Shown here in pieces: positions 17,833 to 25,502 of a stretch of 64,000 bases of DNA. The DNA comes from Bin55 sp965220235. GTDB taxonomy: Bacteria; Pseudomonadota; Gammaproteobacteria; Pseudomonadales; Azotimanducaceae. A program made the position numbers and the translations under genes. The stretch's first letter is position 1. Each line of letters opens with the position of its first letter. Below the pieces are notes generated by a model. It was not told where the DNA came from, ran no database searches, and worked only from the letters and a program-made list of their open reading frames with translations. The DNA lies in assembly GCA_965220235.1 (NCBI GenBank), contig OZ244815.1, positions 2,170,001 to 2,234,000 on the forward strand. Direction: 5' to 3'.

Positions 17833-18147
17833 ATGAGCATTAAGAAAAAGAAGATTGAATCAAGAATTAAAAAGTCTCTTAAAAAGAACGAAGATGTGAG
17901 TTTCCGAATAAATTATGGTAAGGGTGTACATGGGTTTGAATTGTTCTTTATTGAAAATTCAATGAGTCATTCGGAACGTCTTGGAAATCTAGATTTGATG
18001 TTGAAAACCGCAGGAGATGTCCTTCGTGTAAAAAGACAGAAAGTACAACTACTCATCTATCACGACAGGAATCTAACTAAACCAATGACACAGAAATCGT
18101 TCGACAAAATGCGACAGGAGTTAATCTCGGTCAATACTGAGACGTAA
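17833..18147 (+). CDS. Hypothetical basic protein
   Basis: 104 residues from ATG 17833 (MSIKKKKIESRIKKSL). In-frame ATGs at 17788 and 17797 would give up to 119 residues. It has a lysine-rich N-terminus and a mixed alpha/beta-looking remainder (VSFRINYGKGVHGFELFFI; VQLLIYHDRN). The region is visibly AT-richer than the rest of the window. No family is recognised. It ends convergently over the last 27 bases of the HNH gene. IS copy 1 sits directly upstream and may have separated it from its promoter. Confidence 0.5.
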   Translation: MSIKKKKIESRIKKSLKKNEDVSFRINYGKGVHGFELFFIENSMSHSERLGNLDLMLKTAGDVLRVKRQKVQLLIYHDRNLTKPMTQKSFDKMRQELISVNTET

Positions 18148-18660
18148 AGGCACTCGCTCCGCTACGACTTCACGGGCTCGTTTCCTAGCTCTAGAAAGAG
18201 ATTTGCGAGATTCATTCTCATCAGACATCCACTCATCCTTTATATTCGTTTCAAGTAGCCCAATCAAGGTTAATCTGTGTCGTTTCTTCTTATTACACGG
18301 AGCACACAGCAGAATCCTATTGCCAATGTAGTTCGATCCTCCACCCGCTCTGGGATCAATGTGGTCAAGCTCCATGTATTCGACTTCAAGACCTCTGCCA
18401 CAACCTGCACAAACAACCCAACCCTCGTCGTCTGCCTGAGCTTCTGCTAGATGAAGTACCATGTCGTGACGCGAGAGCTTTTCCCAAGGTTCTTTCTCGA
18501 ACTCCATCTTAGGTTCTAGATAAGCAACGTCAGTCTCTTCATTGTCGGTACGTTCCGGTAGTTCATCTGTGAACGTGAACTCTTCAGTGAAAAGAAATTG
18601 CTGTCTGGTTTTTTTAGATTTTCTCGTGTACTTGGGTGCCTTAAGACCCTCGATCTCCAT
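18121..18660 (-). CDS. HNH endonuclease domain, separated from its methyltransferase by a stop codon
   Basis: 179 residues from ATG 18660. The HNH nuclease motif runs CAGCGRGLE, then MELDHIDPRAGGG, then NRILLCAPCNKKKRH: two CxxC zinc pairs around the DH catalytic strand. Reading back in the same frame from ATG 18660 gives DKSQDAIVER and then an amber codon at 18691-18693 that ends the methyltransferase. The two therefore form one continuous frame broken by TAG, and the natural gene was probably a single methyltransferase-HNH fusion of about 480 codons. The HNH part could still be made by restart at 18660. The cut specificity is unknown. Confidence 0.82.
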   Translation of the reverse strand: MEIEGLKAPKYTRKSKKTRQQFLFTEEFTFTDELPERTDNEETDVAYLEPKMEFEKEPWEKLSRHDMVLHLAEAQADDEGWVVCAGCGRGLEVEYMELDHIDPRAGGGSNYIGNRILLCAPCNKKKRHRLTLIGLLETNIKDEWMSDENESRKSLSRARKRAREVVAERVPLRLSIDRD

Positions 18661-18690
18661 TCGCTCTACGATAGCGTCTTGAGATTTATC

Positions 18691-19560
18691 CTAAATATCA
18701 ATTCCAACCCATTGTCTCCCTGTTCGTTCAGCAGCTACACAGGTCGTGGCACAACCGCAGAACGGATCTAAGACTAAATCACCCTTATTGGACGATGCCT
18801 TTATGATCCGTTCGTATAGTGCCAAAGGTTTTTGGGTAGGATATCCATAACGCTCGTTCTTGATACGTCCTACAGGTGTGAATTGGGTCCACCAATCTTC
18901 AGGTACTTTTCCCTCTTCGTCTAACAGTGCCTGTTGCTTAAAAATCCCCGATGTTTTACCGGTATCTAACTTCACATATGGAACTCTGACATCTTCCCAA
19001 TTGAAAGTCCAGTTCTTGTCTTTTGAGTACGACAGAATCACATCGTGTTTTCGTGGAAACCATCTTTTCGTATTAGACGGGCCTGTATAGCACCATACGA
19101 TTTCGTTTTTGAAATTTCTGCGTCCAAATATTGCATCCATCAACATCTTGAGATAATGACTCGCAGTCGGATCACAGTGAAGATAGATGCTACCCGTTGG
19201 CTTTAGAAGCCTTCGCATCGCTATTAGACGGACACCCATAAAGCACAGATATGCTCCCATATCATCGCCCCAAGAATTACAAGCGCTGTATACGACTTCT
19301 GAAACATTGGGCCAATCATTGTCTATCTGATCGATCCAGTCCTGCTCTAAATCGTCGTCCCAACTCCACCGATCCTGAAACGATGCGCCAGCAGCTAGTG
19401 AGTCCGGTTTAGAGTGAAAGTCCTTGCCTTTGTTAAATGGCGGGTCAGTTGCAATGAGGTCTACGGTCTCCGAGTTCATAGACCGCATAAAGTCTAGGTT
19501 ATCACCGTGAAAGAGTGTCCTATTACTATAATTTCGCTTAGTGTACCGTTTCTTAGCCAC
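18691..19560 (-). CDS. DNA methyltransferase, truncated by an in-frame amber stop
   Basis: 289 residues from GTG 19560, with GAGGA about 9 bases upstream. The catalytic motif IV is DLIATDPPFNKGKDF, and the S-adenosylmethionine motif I lies near the end in LDPFCGCATTCVAAERTG, giving the motif order of beta-class amino-methyltransferases. PTQKPLALYERII is another family signature. The protein stops directly after WVGIDI, where relatives continue with a helix, and the frame continues past the TAG into the HNH domain. Catalytic motifs are all before the stop, so the fragment may keep activity. Target and modified base are unknown, although DPPF motifs usually mean N6-adenine or N4-cytosine. Confidence 0.86.
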   Translation of the reverse strand: MAKKRYTKRNYSNRTLFHGDNLDFMRSMNSETVDLIATDPPFNKGKDFHSKPDSLAAGASFQDRWSWDDDLEQDWIDQIDNDWPNVSEVVYSACNSWGDDMGAYLCFMGVRLIAMRRLLKPTGSIYLHCDPTASHYLKMLMDAIFGRRNFKNEIVWCYTGPSNTKRWFPRKHDVILSYSKDKNWTFNWEDVRVPYVKLDTGKTSGIFKQQALLDEEGKVPEDWWTQFTPVGRIKNERYGYPTQKPLALYERIIKASSNKGDLVLDPFCGCATTCVAAERTGRQWVGIDI

Positions 19561-19757
19561 TAAATTTCGTCCTCTACTAAATCAAGATAGGGCAGATGAG
19601 TCCCTGTCATGTTATTTGCAACAGCCATCATCTGCGCCGAAGTATTGTATTGGCGTAGGTCACGACGACCAATGAACTGTACGATGTACCTGTGCAGATG
19701 CTTGAACCTATTCTTGTGATACGTTCCAATGAATCCTTAGTCGCGTCGGAAATTACT
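19560..19757 (-). pseudogene. Remnant of an IS1595 (ISXO2-like) transposase C-terminus
   Basis: On the minus strand the frame ending with TAG at 19560-19562 encodes GTYHKNRFKHLHRYIVQF, then GRRDLRQYNTSAQMMAVA and THLPYLDL. This matches my memory of the C-terminus of ISXO2/IS1595 transposases (GTYHK...KHLHRY..EF.GR.N.R..DT..QM...). A TAA at 19737-19739 interrupts it, and upstream only SNFRRD still fits. The rest of the element is gone. The final TAG shares its G with the GTG start of the methyltransferase. Confidence 0.65.
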
Positions 19758-19842
19758 TCCGCTTTAGTTAGTCATTTGTAACTGGATATGTGGTTGCCTT
19801 TTTCATAAAGCAATCAGGCAGTCAGACCTGAAGTCTCTCGAG

Positions 19843-20193
19843 TTATTTTGGTGGAAGAGTCTGAACATACTCCAAGGCTCGTCTCAACCATCTGCTGAGA
19901 TCATCATCGGACGCAATCCCGTCAGGCTCTACCAAAACCCAACCGCGCATTGGTCTGCCATTCATGTCGGCGGGTTTCGTATGCGGTTCTGCCAACATCG
20001 ATTCATATGTTTCTTTCGAGATTCGGACAATAAGTGAATCTTGCCATGTCCCAACACACATGTTGCCGTTAGTCATGAAGCAAGTACCACCGAACATTTG
20101 ACGCTCGACGACCCTTGTATCACTCGATAGCATCAGTCTGATCCGATCACTCAAGTCATCGCTTTCGCCTACGGATTCTGAATTAGAAGGCAT
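19843..20193 (-). CDS. TfoX N-terminal domain protein
   Basis: 116 residues from ATG 20193. It contains the TfoX/Sxy N-terminal domain pattern: VVERQMFGGTCFMTNGNMCVG, then LIVRISKETYESML and MRGWVLVEPDGI. The C-terminal DNA-binding-associated TfoX domain is absent, so this is one of the short stand-alone members rather than the competence regulator itself. Its start overlaps the end of the MAPEG gene by 11 bases, so the pair is co-transcribed. The function of short TfoX proteins is unknown. Confidence 0.85.
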   Translation of the reverse strand: MPSNSESVGESDDLSDRIRLMLSSDTRVVERQMFGGTCFMTNGNMCVGTWQDSLIVRISKETYESMLAEPHTKPADMNGRPMRGWVLVEPDGIASDDDLSRWLRRALEYVQTLPPK

Positions 20194-20581
20194 TAATTGC
20201 TTGCCACAATGCGATGGATCCAAACACGACCAGCGGCAATAGAGTTCCGACCGAACCTACGACACGTAAAGGATGCATGATTCGATCGTGATGCAATCCA
20301 AACGGTTGCGCGATCCGCGCAGCTACAAGGATCGTGCCCATCGCGTGGAGGATGAGTTGGTTTGCACCGTTTGCTTCGACCAATGCCATCAGAACGAGTA
20401 CGAACGGTACATGCTCAAAGAAATTACCATGACGACGAATTTCCTGCGCGAGCTCCATGTCGTCTGCGTGTAGTATCGACACACGGGTTCTTGCTCGAAC
20501 TGCAATCACTCTGAATATCAGTACAACACCGACAGCAGCCAATAACGCGGCGTAAAGTACAGTTACTTGAAAAGGTCCCAT
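20183..20581 (-). CDS. MAPEG family membrane protein
   Basis: 132 residues with four predicted membrane helices: VLYAALLAAVGVVLIFRV near the start, FVLVLMALVEANG, an LHAMGTILVAARIAQPFGL segment, and VGTLLPLVVFGSIALW at the end. The loop RRHGNFFEHVPFVL and the following ARIAQPFG are MAPEG signatures (glutathione- and eicosanoid-related membrane proteins; YecN-like in bacteria). The substrate is unknown. It is the first gene of a two-gene unit with the TfoX-like protein. Confidence 0.87.
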   Translation of the reverse strand: MGPFQVTVLYAALLAAVGVVLIFRVIAVRARTRVSILHADDMELAQEIRRHGNFFEHVPFVLVLMALVEANGANQLILHAMGTILVAARIAQPFGLHHDRIMHPLRVVGSVGTLLPLVVFGSIALWQAINAF

Positions 20582-20679
20582 AGAGCCTCCGTATTAGATT
20601 AGCGTGTCTGCTAAATATCAGCTAGATCAAACCTTAAACATCGCATAGGTTAGTCTGCGGACGTATGCGATTGACGAAT

Positions 20680-20795
20680 CAGTATTAGCACACGCGCAAC
20701 ATTCCACTTGAACCGTACAGCTAAGTGGGAGATCGAAGCGCTGCCCGCCAGCAAGCGACAAAGATGATGCATTGGAGTCCGAATCCTCGGACACA
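20680..20795 (+). pseudogene. Decayed duplicate of the 3' end of the TPR peptidase gene
   Basis: From 20687 the frame reads STRATFHLNR, then TAKWEIEAL. The intact gene's end (16134-16220) reads STRATFHLNR, then AIMWEIEEAV. Similarity continues past the stop codon in both copies (AGATGATG followed by ATTAG or CATTGG, then a TCCG block). It has no start and no upstream part, so it is a fragment. It ends beside the gspM stop and may mark one edge of inserted or duplicated DNA. Confidence 0.75.
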
Positions 20796-20797
20796 TC

Positions 20798-21292
20798 TCA
20801 GCGAAGTGTCAATCGACCGTCGACCACACCTTCGGCCGATTTGTCAAGGCGAATGTCTATGAGTGTTAGTCCGTGGTCTGTTTCAAGTGCAATCAACCAT
20901 CGGATAACTGCCGCGTATTCCTGGCCAGTCAGCTCGATGTTTATTCGATCCTCGCCAGGTTGCATTCGCTTGATCGTGACACTCTGAAGTTCTGCACTAC
21001 TCGAAATCACCGTCAATTTACTCTCGTTACGAACGGGTAACGATGTGTTGCCGCGCTGCCTAGCTTCCGCTTGATTCGCAACCATCCAACTCAAACCGTT
21101 CGAAGCAGCGGCTTGGGCGCGTAGCTTCTCATCTCGAAATCCGATCGCAGGATCGAGAATGACGTAATACAGAAATATCGCAATCAGTAAATACGCACTG
21201 ATTCCGATCAAGATACGTTCACGCAGACTCGCTGCGGCAAAACGCCTAATCAACGGCACGATCGAAGGGAACCAAGTCAAGATTCTGTTCAT
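20798..21292 (-). CDS. gspM: Type II secretion protein GspM
   Basis: 164 residues from ATG 21292, which overlaps the gspL stop as ATGA. It has a short cytoplasmic N-terminus, one membrane helix (ILIGISAYLLIAIFLYYVIL) and a periplasmic domain ending with the ferredoxin-like pattern EYAAVIRWLIALETDHGLTL, then DIRLDKSAEGVVDGRLTL, which is typical of GspM. It forms the inner-membrane platform with GspL and GspF. It is the last gene of the gsp operon here; no gspN follows. Confidence 0.9.
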   Translation of the reverse strand: MNRILTWFPSIVPLIRRFAAASLRERILIGISAYLLIAIFLYYVILDPAIGFRDEKLRAQAAASNGLSWMVANQAEARQRGNTSLPVRNESKLTVISSSAELQSVTIKRMQPGEDRINIELTGQEYAAVIRWLIALETDHGLTLIDIRLDKSAEGVVDGRLTLR

Positions 21293-22500
21293 GGCATTGA
21301 CAGCGTGATCCTTGCCCAAACTCGATTCGCCTGTTGCTCGGCGACGTTCACCTCTACGTTCATTCCCCGGTTTTCGATTCGAGACCGGATCGATTCAAAC
21401 TGCTGGAAACTATCCGCGAAAAACGTGATACCCATCTTGTTCTGCGATTCATTGAAGTTCAAGTTGCGAACCTCAACGCCGGCTGTCGAGGCAACGACGC
21501 TCTCAAGTAAACCCAGCCATTTGCTCTGCTGGTCAACGCGCGCACCCATTCTTTCCTGCATACGAAAGACGGGATTACCCGTGACGTCCCGCGTGTTGTA
21601 GACCGTCTCATAGATATCCAGAGACTCCTCACGAAGTCTGTCGGTCTGAAAATCCGCCCAAAGTCCTTGAATAACGAAGATCACAGCGGCAACGACTACG
21701 CACACAGCTGCAACCATCACTGTTTTGTTGAGATTCTGGCGTATCGCAACCCCACCGTCTTTGGTCGCGTAGGTTCCCTGCAGCAGATTCAACAAGCCGG
21801 TTGTTTCGCTGGCACCCTCGAGCAGCGTTTCAAACGTGATTAACTCGATCGTTGCATCATCGACGTTCAGCTGATCGACAACACTCTCGGTTACGCTCGC
21901 GACACCCTCACTGCCAACACACGTAATGGATACGTTCTCCTCCTCTCGGGGAATGGTGAAGGCGAGTGTCGAACTAAGAGCATCTGACGCAACAACGGCA
22001 AGCTGATCGGGTGTTCTCAACGTGATCGTCGAACCTGACTCGATCAAAAACAGTTCACTTGACGCATCTGTCAACATACCAGGTGTTGTAACGATGTTTG
22101 GTTGGAGATTCGTCTGTTCGAGAAGTGATAGATACGTCTCAAGGCGTACCTTGTTCATCACCATGCAGGGTATCGCACCACGTTGCTTCACGTCGCCGAC
22201 TGCGATGTGCACGTCATCGATCTCTTCCGTGAGGTGGGGTTCGACCGCAAATGGCGCCGCTTGACGGATCCTGGCCTGGCTTCGGCCAGGAATTTCAACT
22301 TGGATATACAGTATCTCGCGGTCGGGTAGGAGAACGACCGTCTCCACCCTAGCCGGGGTTTTGGCGCTTTCAAGCGCCCGTGCTTCTACATCACTGAGAG
22401 ATCCGGTCCCAGAAGCCGTAACTTCAGAGTCCTCGCACAGCCACCATCGAACGAGAGTTTGAGGATCGGCGTCATTCAGCGCGATATATAGAACATCCAT
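21289..22500 (-). CDS. gspL: Type II secretion protein GspL
   Basis: 403 residues. The N-terminal cytoplasmic actin-like domain recruits GspE and shows the GspL patterns PDREILYIQVEIPGRSQARI and QAAPFAVEPHLTEEIDDVH. A membrane helix lies near residues 270-290 (VMVAAVCVVVAAVIFVIQGLW), followed by a periplasmic ferredoxin-like domain. ATG 22500 overlaps the gspK stop by one base. The family is well supported by both order and sequence. Confidence 0.92.
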   Translation of the reverse strand: MDVLYIALNDADPQTLVRWWLCEDSEVTASGTGSLSDVEARALESAKTPARVETVVLLPDREILYIQVEIPGRSQARIRQAAPFAVEPHLTEEIDDVHIAVGDVKQRGAIPCMVMNKVRLETYLSLLEQTNLQPNIVTTPGMLTDASSELFLIESGSTITLRTPDQLAVVASDALSSTLAFTIPREEENVSITCVGSEGVASVTESVVDQLNVDDATIELITFETLLEGASETTGLLNLLQGTYATKDGGVAIRQNLNKTVMVAAVCVVVAAVIFVIQGLWADFQTDRLREESLDIYETVYNTRDVTGNPVFRMQERMGARVDQQSKWLGLLESVVASTAGVEVRNLNFNESQNKMGITFFADSFQQFESIRSRIENRGMNVEVNVAEQQANRVWARITLSMP

Positions 22501-23450
22501 CAGCTTAAATCGCGTTCGTTATCCCAAACATGACGCCTACCAAAATCGCGAGCGTAGATTTGACATTCGCCGGAATTTGGGTCCCGATAGATATGACTCG
22601 TCATATCCATTCGAAGGTCCTCACTATCCAACGTAGCACGCACCTCGAAGAAGTCGCTTCTGACGCTCAAGTTCTCTCGCACGTCGGAAAATCCACCATG
22701 CAGATCCACAAACGCTTCAACAGAGCCGAAGTTTCGCAAGCCACCACGCGCGGACATTTTTGCGCCGCCGGGCGGCAGAAGTGAGTTCAAGACTTCCGGA
22801 TGTGCAGTATTCACGTTGATGTTCAACGAGCTCGTAGGCAACACAGTAACAAGGTGAGTCAATTCTGTATATACGTCTTGGGCGATCGATGCTAACACCT
22901 GAATCTCGCTGAGATGACCTGCTAAACGATTCGGCGGACGAAATGGCGTTTCGTTACCGAGCCAATCCAGTTCCTCCCGCCCTTGGTAGCCGTCGGCATG
23001 AAAACGCTGATCGTCGGGATCGATCCAATCTCGCCACATCGGTGTTAACTCCAAACTGATCCCGACTCGATTCAATAAGTAGCTAAATGCCTGTGTCGAC
23101 TCTTTTTTACGAGAGCCTGCGAGTGAATTCAAATTCAGTTTTCCGCTCAGGTCGACTATCTGCACGTGCACATCACCAGATACGGTAAGTAACGGCGCAA
23201 GCGGCTGTGCCCATGGTTCGGCCATATCGTCGCGTAACCGACCGGCTTCATCTAGCCAGTCAACGAACAACAGTTCTTGTGCGAGCGCTTCGCTCGCCAT
23301 AAGCGAATATCTCGCTTGATTCGCGGTTAGTCCGATTCGAGTCTGTGCTGTCACCATCGTTTGGTGTGAATACAGCTGAAATGCCAACGCGCTGAATAGC
23401 ACGACCATCAGCAAGATGCTAATCAGCGCGATGCCGCGTTGCGCCTTCAT
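22500..23450 (-). CDS. gspK: Type II secretion minor pseudopilin GspK
   Basis: 316 residues, the long minor pseudopilin at the tip of the pseudopilus. The leader is MKAQRGIALISILLMVVLFS, with the prepilin peptidase cut after the glycine. GspK lacks the glutamate at mature position 5, and here that position is not glutamate, as expected. The large inserted alpha domain follows, with WRDWIDPDDQRFHADG and ELDWLGNETPFRPPNRL, both recognised GspK patterns. The start is taken as ATG 23450 (a GTG just before is possible). Confidence 0.93.
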   Translation of the reverse strand: MKAQRGIALISILLMVVLFSALAFQLYSHQTMVTAQTRIGLTANQARYSLMASEALAQELLFVDWLDEAGRLRDDMAEPWAQPLAPLLTVSGDVHVQIVDLSGKLNLNSLAGSRKKESTQAFSYLLNRVGISLELTPMWRDWIDPDDQRFHADGYQGREELDWLGNETPFRPPNRLAGHLSEIQVLASIAQDVYTELTHLVTVLPTSSLNINVNTAHPEVLNSLLPPGGAKMSARGGLRNFGSVEAFVDLHGGFSDVRENLSVRSDFFEVRATLDSEDLRMDMTSHIYRDPNSGECQIYARDFGRRHVWDNERDLS

Positions 23451-24085
23451 CACGTTTCCACGCTCTCATGAGCCAGTACCGGTCCCGTTGCGACAGGTAC
23501 CAACCATAGGTGCGACACGGTGCCAAGCTGCGGCAAGTCAAAAGTGACGCGAATACCAACTAATGGACTATACGTAGTGTCGGCATCAGCATACGACTGA
23601 GGCGGCCAAAAATAGTGTTCACTCCCTGTTCGGTCAATCAATTCGATCTCGAGGGAATTCACGTTTTGGAGAAGTAACTGATCAATCGGTTCTGAGTCTT
23701 GTGCACGATCAAGAACCTCCCAATAGCGGCGAAACAGCTGATTCTCGTAGAGAAAGTACGACACGCGTTGTTGTTCAGATCGCTGGTGTCCGAGGAGATT
23801 CCGCCAGCCGTTGCGTGTGAATTCGAGCTGACCCGACGTATCCACGACGACGCTAGGTTGATAGTCTCCGTGTTCGTCGCGGATTTCTCGATCGTTCACC
23901 TGGAGTAAATCTTGCTCGATGATGTTCATCGCCCGGTGCCAATCGGCCAACACGGTACTTCGATGGATCACCTTCTCAGTCGTACGAACCGACTGCGACA
24001 GTAGTTGCACAGCTAGTACGCCAACGATGCCGAAGATAAGTACCGTTACGACCATCTCCAGCAACGTGAACCCGCGATACTTCAT
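23450..24085 (-). CDS. gspJ: Type II secretion minor pseudopilin GspJ
   Basis: 211 residues from ATG 24085, which overlaps the gspI stop as ATGA. The type IV prepilin leader is MKYRGFTLLEMVVTVLIFG (cut before F, glutamate at mature position 5). Later, EQDLLQVNDREIRDEHGDY and QRVSYFLYENQLFRRYW are GspJ patterns. It works with GspI and GspK in the pseudopilus tip. Confidence 0.92.
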   Translation of the reverse strand: MKYRGFTLLEMVVTVLIFGIVGVLAVQLLSQSVRTTEKVIHRSTVLADWHRAMNIIEQDLLQVNDREIRDEHGDYQPSVVVDTSGQLEFTRNGWRNLLGHQRSEQQRVSYFLYENQLFRRYWEVLDRAQDSEPIDQLLLQNVNSLEIELIDRTGSEHYFWPPQSYADADTTYSPLVGIRVTFDLPQLGTVSHLWLVPVATGPVLAHESVET

Positions 24086-24495
24086 TGCGGCATTCGAACC
24101 CAAGCCGCTAGCGAACGGATAGGACCTATTGGATCGTTGTCAACGATTCGATAGACCTCCCAACGAATATGTCGTACGCCTTGGATATCTGAAGGCAATA
24201 CGGTCGCCGAGACCTCTAGGTCGTAGCCTGCGATGTTCACGCGTTGAGGACTTAGTGATGCATTCGCCATCGTGTGCAAGGCGCCGGAATCCATCTCTTG
24301 TGCAAGTCGATAGTACGAGACTTGATTCGCGAGCGCCCATTGCGCAACCGTCTGCTCCTCAAGTCGCAGCTGGCTCTGCAGCGCTTCGGAGTTACTAAAG
24401 AAAACGGCTGCAGACGCAATCGCGAGGATAGCGACCGCCACCATCATCTCGAGCAAGGTAAAGCCGCTTGACCGGCCAGGCACTTTAACTCTCAT
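24082..24495 (-). CDS. gspI: Type II secretion minor pseudopilin GspI
   Basis: 137 residues with a prepilin leader (SSGFTLLEMMVAVAILAIA) and the GspI-like helix VAQWALANQVSYYRLAQ. The ATG overlaps the gspH end by 11 bases. Its position between gspH and gspJ confirms the call. Confidence 0.92.
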   Translation of the reverse strand: MRVKVPGRSSGFTLLEMMVAVAILAIASAAVFFSNSEALQSQLRLEEQTVAQWALANQVSYYRLAQEMDSGALHTMANASLSPQRVNIAGYDLEVSATVLPSDIQGVRHIRWEVYRIVDNDPIGPIRSLAAWVRMPQ

Positions 24496-25039
24496 CGTCT
24501 CTCGCGAGGGGTCGATATCGTTCGTCGTTCACTACGGTTCGTTGCAGACCGTCACTAAACACGAACCGCTCAGCCTGCGAGACTTGGTGCGTCAAACTGA
24601 CCTCAAACGGGCTCATTTCACCACTTGGATAGATCACAAAATCCGGTTTGATGCCGTCTGACGAACCTAGACGTTGGTTCTGTGACTTACCGATTAGTCG
24701 ACCTTGTATCCAGTAATCAGAACCGATCGACCGATGCTGAAACGGAGTTTCGTCGACGATGTACCACTCGCCGTCTTCTAACAATCGTAGAAATTCATAC
24801 GACGACGAACTGAGTTTTACACCCCAAATCTCATTGGTGATGGTGGACTTCTGACGCGCGAGCTCCACCGTGAGCATGAATCTCTCTGCATGTGTCCGCA
24901 AAGTTCGAGTTTCCGACCCGCTGGTATACGTAAGAACGACGGTTGCTGCGAGAACACCCACGATGATGAGGACTGCGAGCAGCTCGAGCAACGAGAAGCC
25001 AGCACGTGCCCTCGTCAGATATCGCCATCGATGACGCAT
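24485..25039 (-). CDS. gspH: Type II secretion minor pseudopilin GspH
   Basis: 184 residues with a prepilin leader (RAGFSLLELLAVLIIVGVL), followed by a chain that reads ERFMLTVELARQKSTITNE, the GspH/FimT pattern. Its position after gspG fits GspH, which lies between the major pseudopilin and the tip complex. Confidence 0.9.
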   Translation of the reverse strand: MRHRWRYLTRARAGFSLLELLAVLIIVGVLAATVVLTYTSGSETRTLRTHAERFMLTVELARQKSTITNEIWGVKLSSSSYEFLRLLEDGEWYIVDETPFQHRSIGSDYWIQGRLIGKSQNQRLGSSDGIKPDFVIYPSGEMSPFEVSLTHQVSQAERFVFSDGLQRTVVNDERYRPLARDDES

Positions 25040-25065
25040 AGCAGCCGAGCGAATCGTTTGGATGG

Positions 25066-25497
25066 CTAAAGCTCAGAGAACTTAATATCCGAAGCGACGC
25101 CGTCCCCACCTTCCTCACCATCCGCACCCAGCGACACAATCTCGAATACAAAGCCTTCATTCGTGTAGACGTAGCTATTTCCCCACGGGTCTACGGGGAG
25201 CTTTCGCATGTAAGGTTCCGGACCCCAGTTACGTGCTTCGGGCGTGCCGCCCGGTTGATTTACCAGTGCATCGAGTCCTTGAGTGGTCGATGGGTAGAAG
25301 CTGTTGTCCAGACGGTAGGTGTCGAGTGCCGCCGACAGCGTACGTATATCAGCCTTAGCTGCCGTTATCCGTGCCTTATCCGCTTGAGGTAGTACATTCT
25401 GAACGACGATGACAGCTAGTACGCCAATGATGATCACGACCACCATGATCTCGAGCAAGGTAAAGCCGCGTTCGCGCGCCCGTCGGATGTTTCGCAT
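25066..25497 (-). CDS. gspG: Type II secretion major pseudopilin GspG
   Basis: 143 residues, the usual size. The leader is ERGFTLLEIMVVVIIIGVLA, and the conserved GspG body follows: TLSAALDTYRLDNSFYPST, TQGLDALV, and KLPVDPWGNSYVY, whose aspartate belongs to the calcium site. It forms the pseudopilus shaft. Confidence 0.96.
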   Translation of the reverse strand: MRNIRRARERGFTLLEIMVVVIIIGVLAVIVVQNVLPQADKARITAAKADIRTLSAALDTYRLDNSFYPSTTQGLDALVNQPGGTPEARNWGPEPYMRKLPVDPWGNSYVYTNEGFVFEIVSLGADGEEGGDGVASDIKFSEL

Positions 25498-25502
25498 ATT
25501 TT

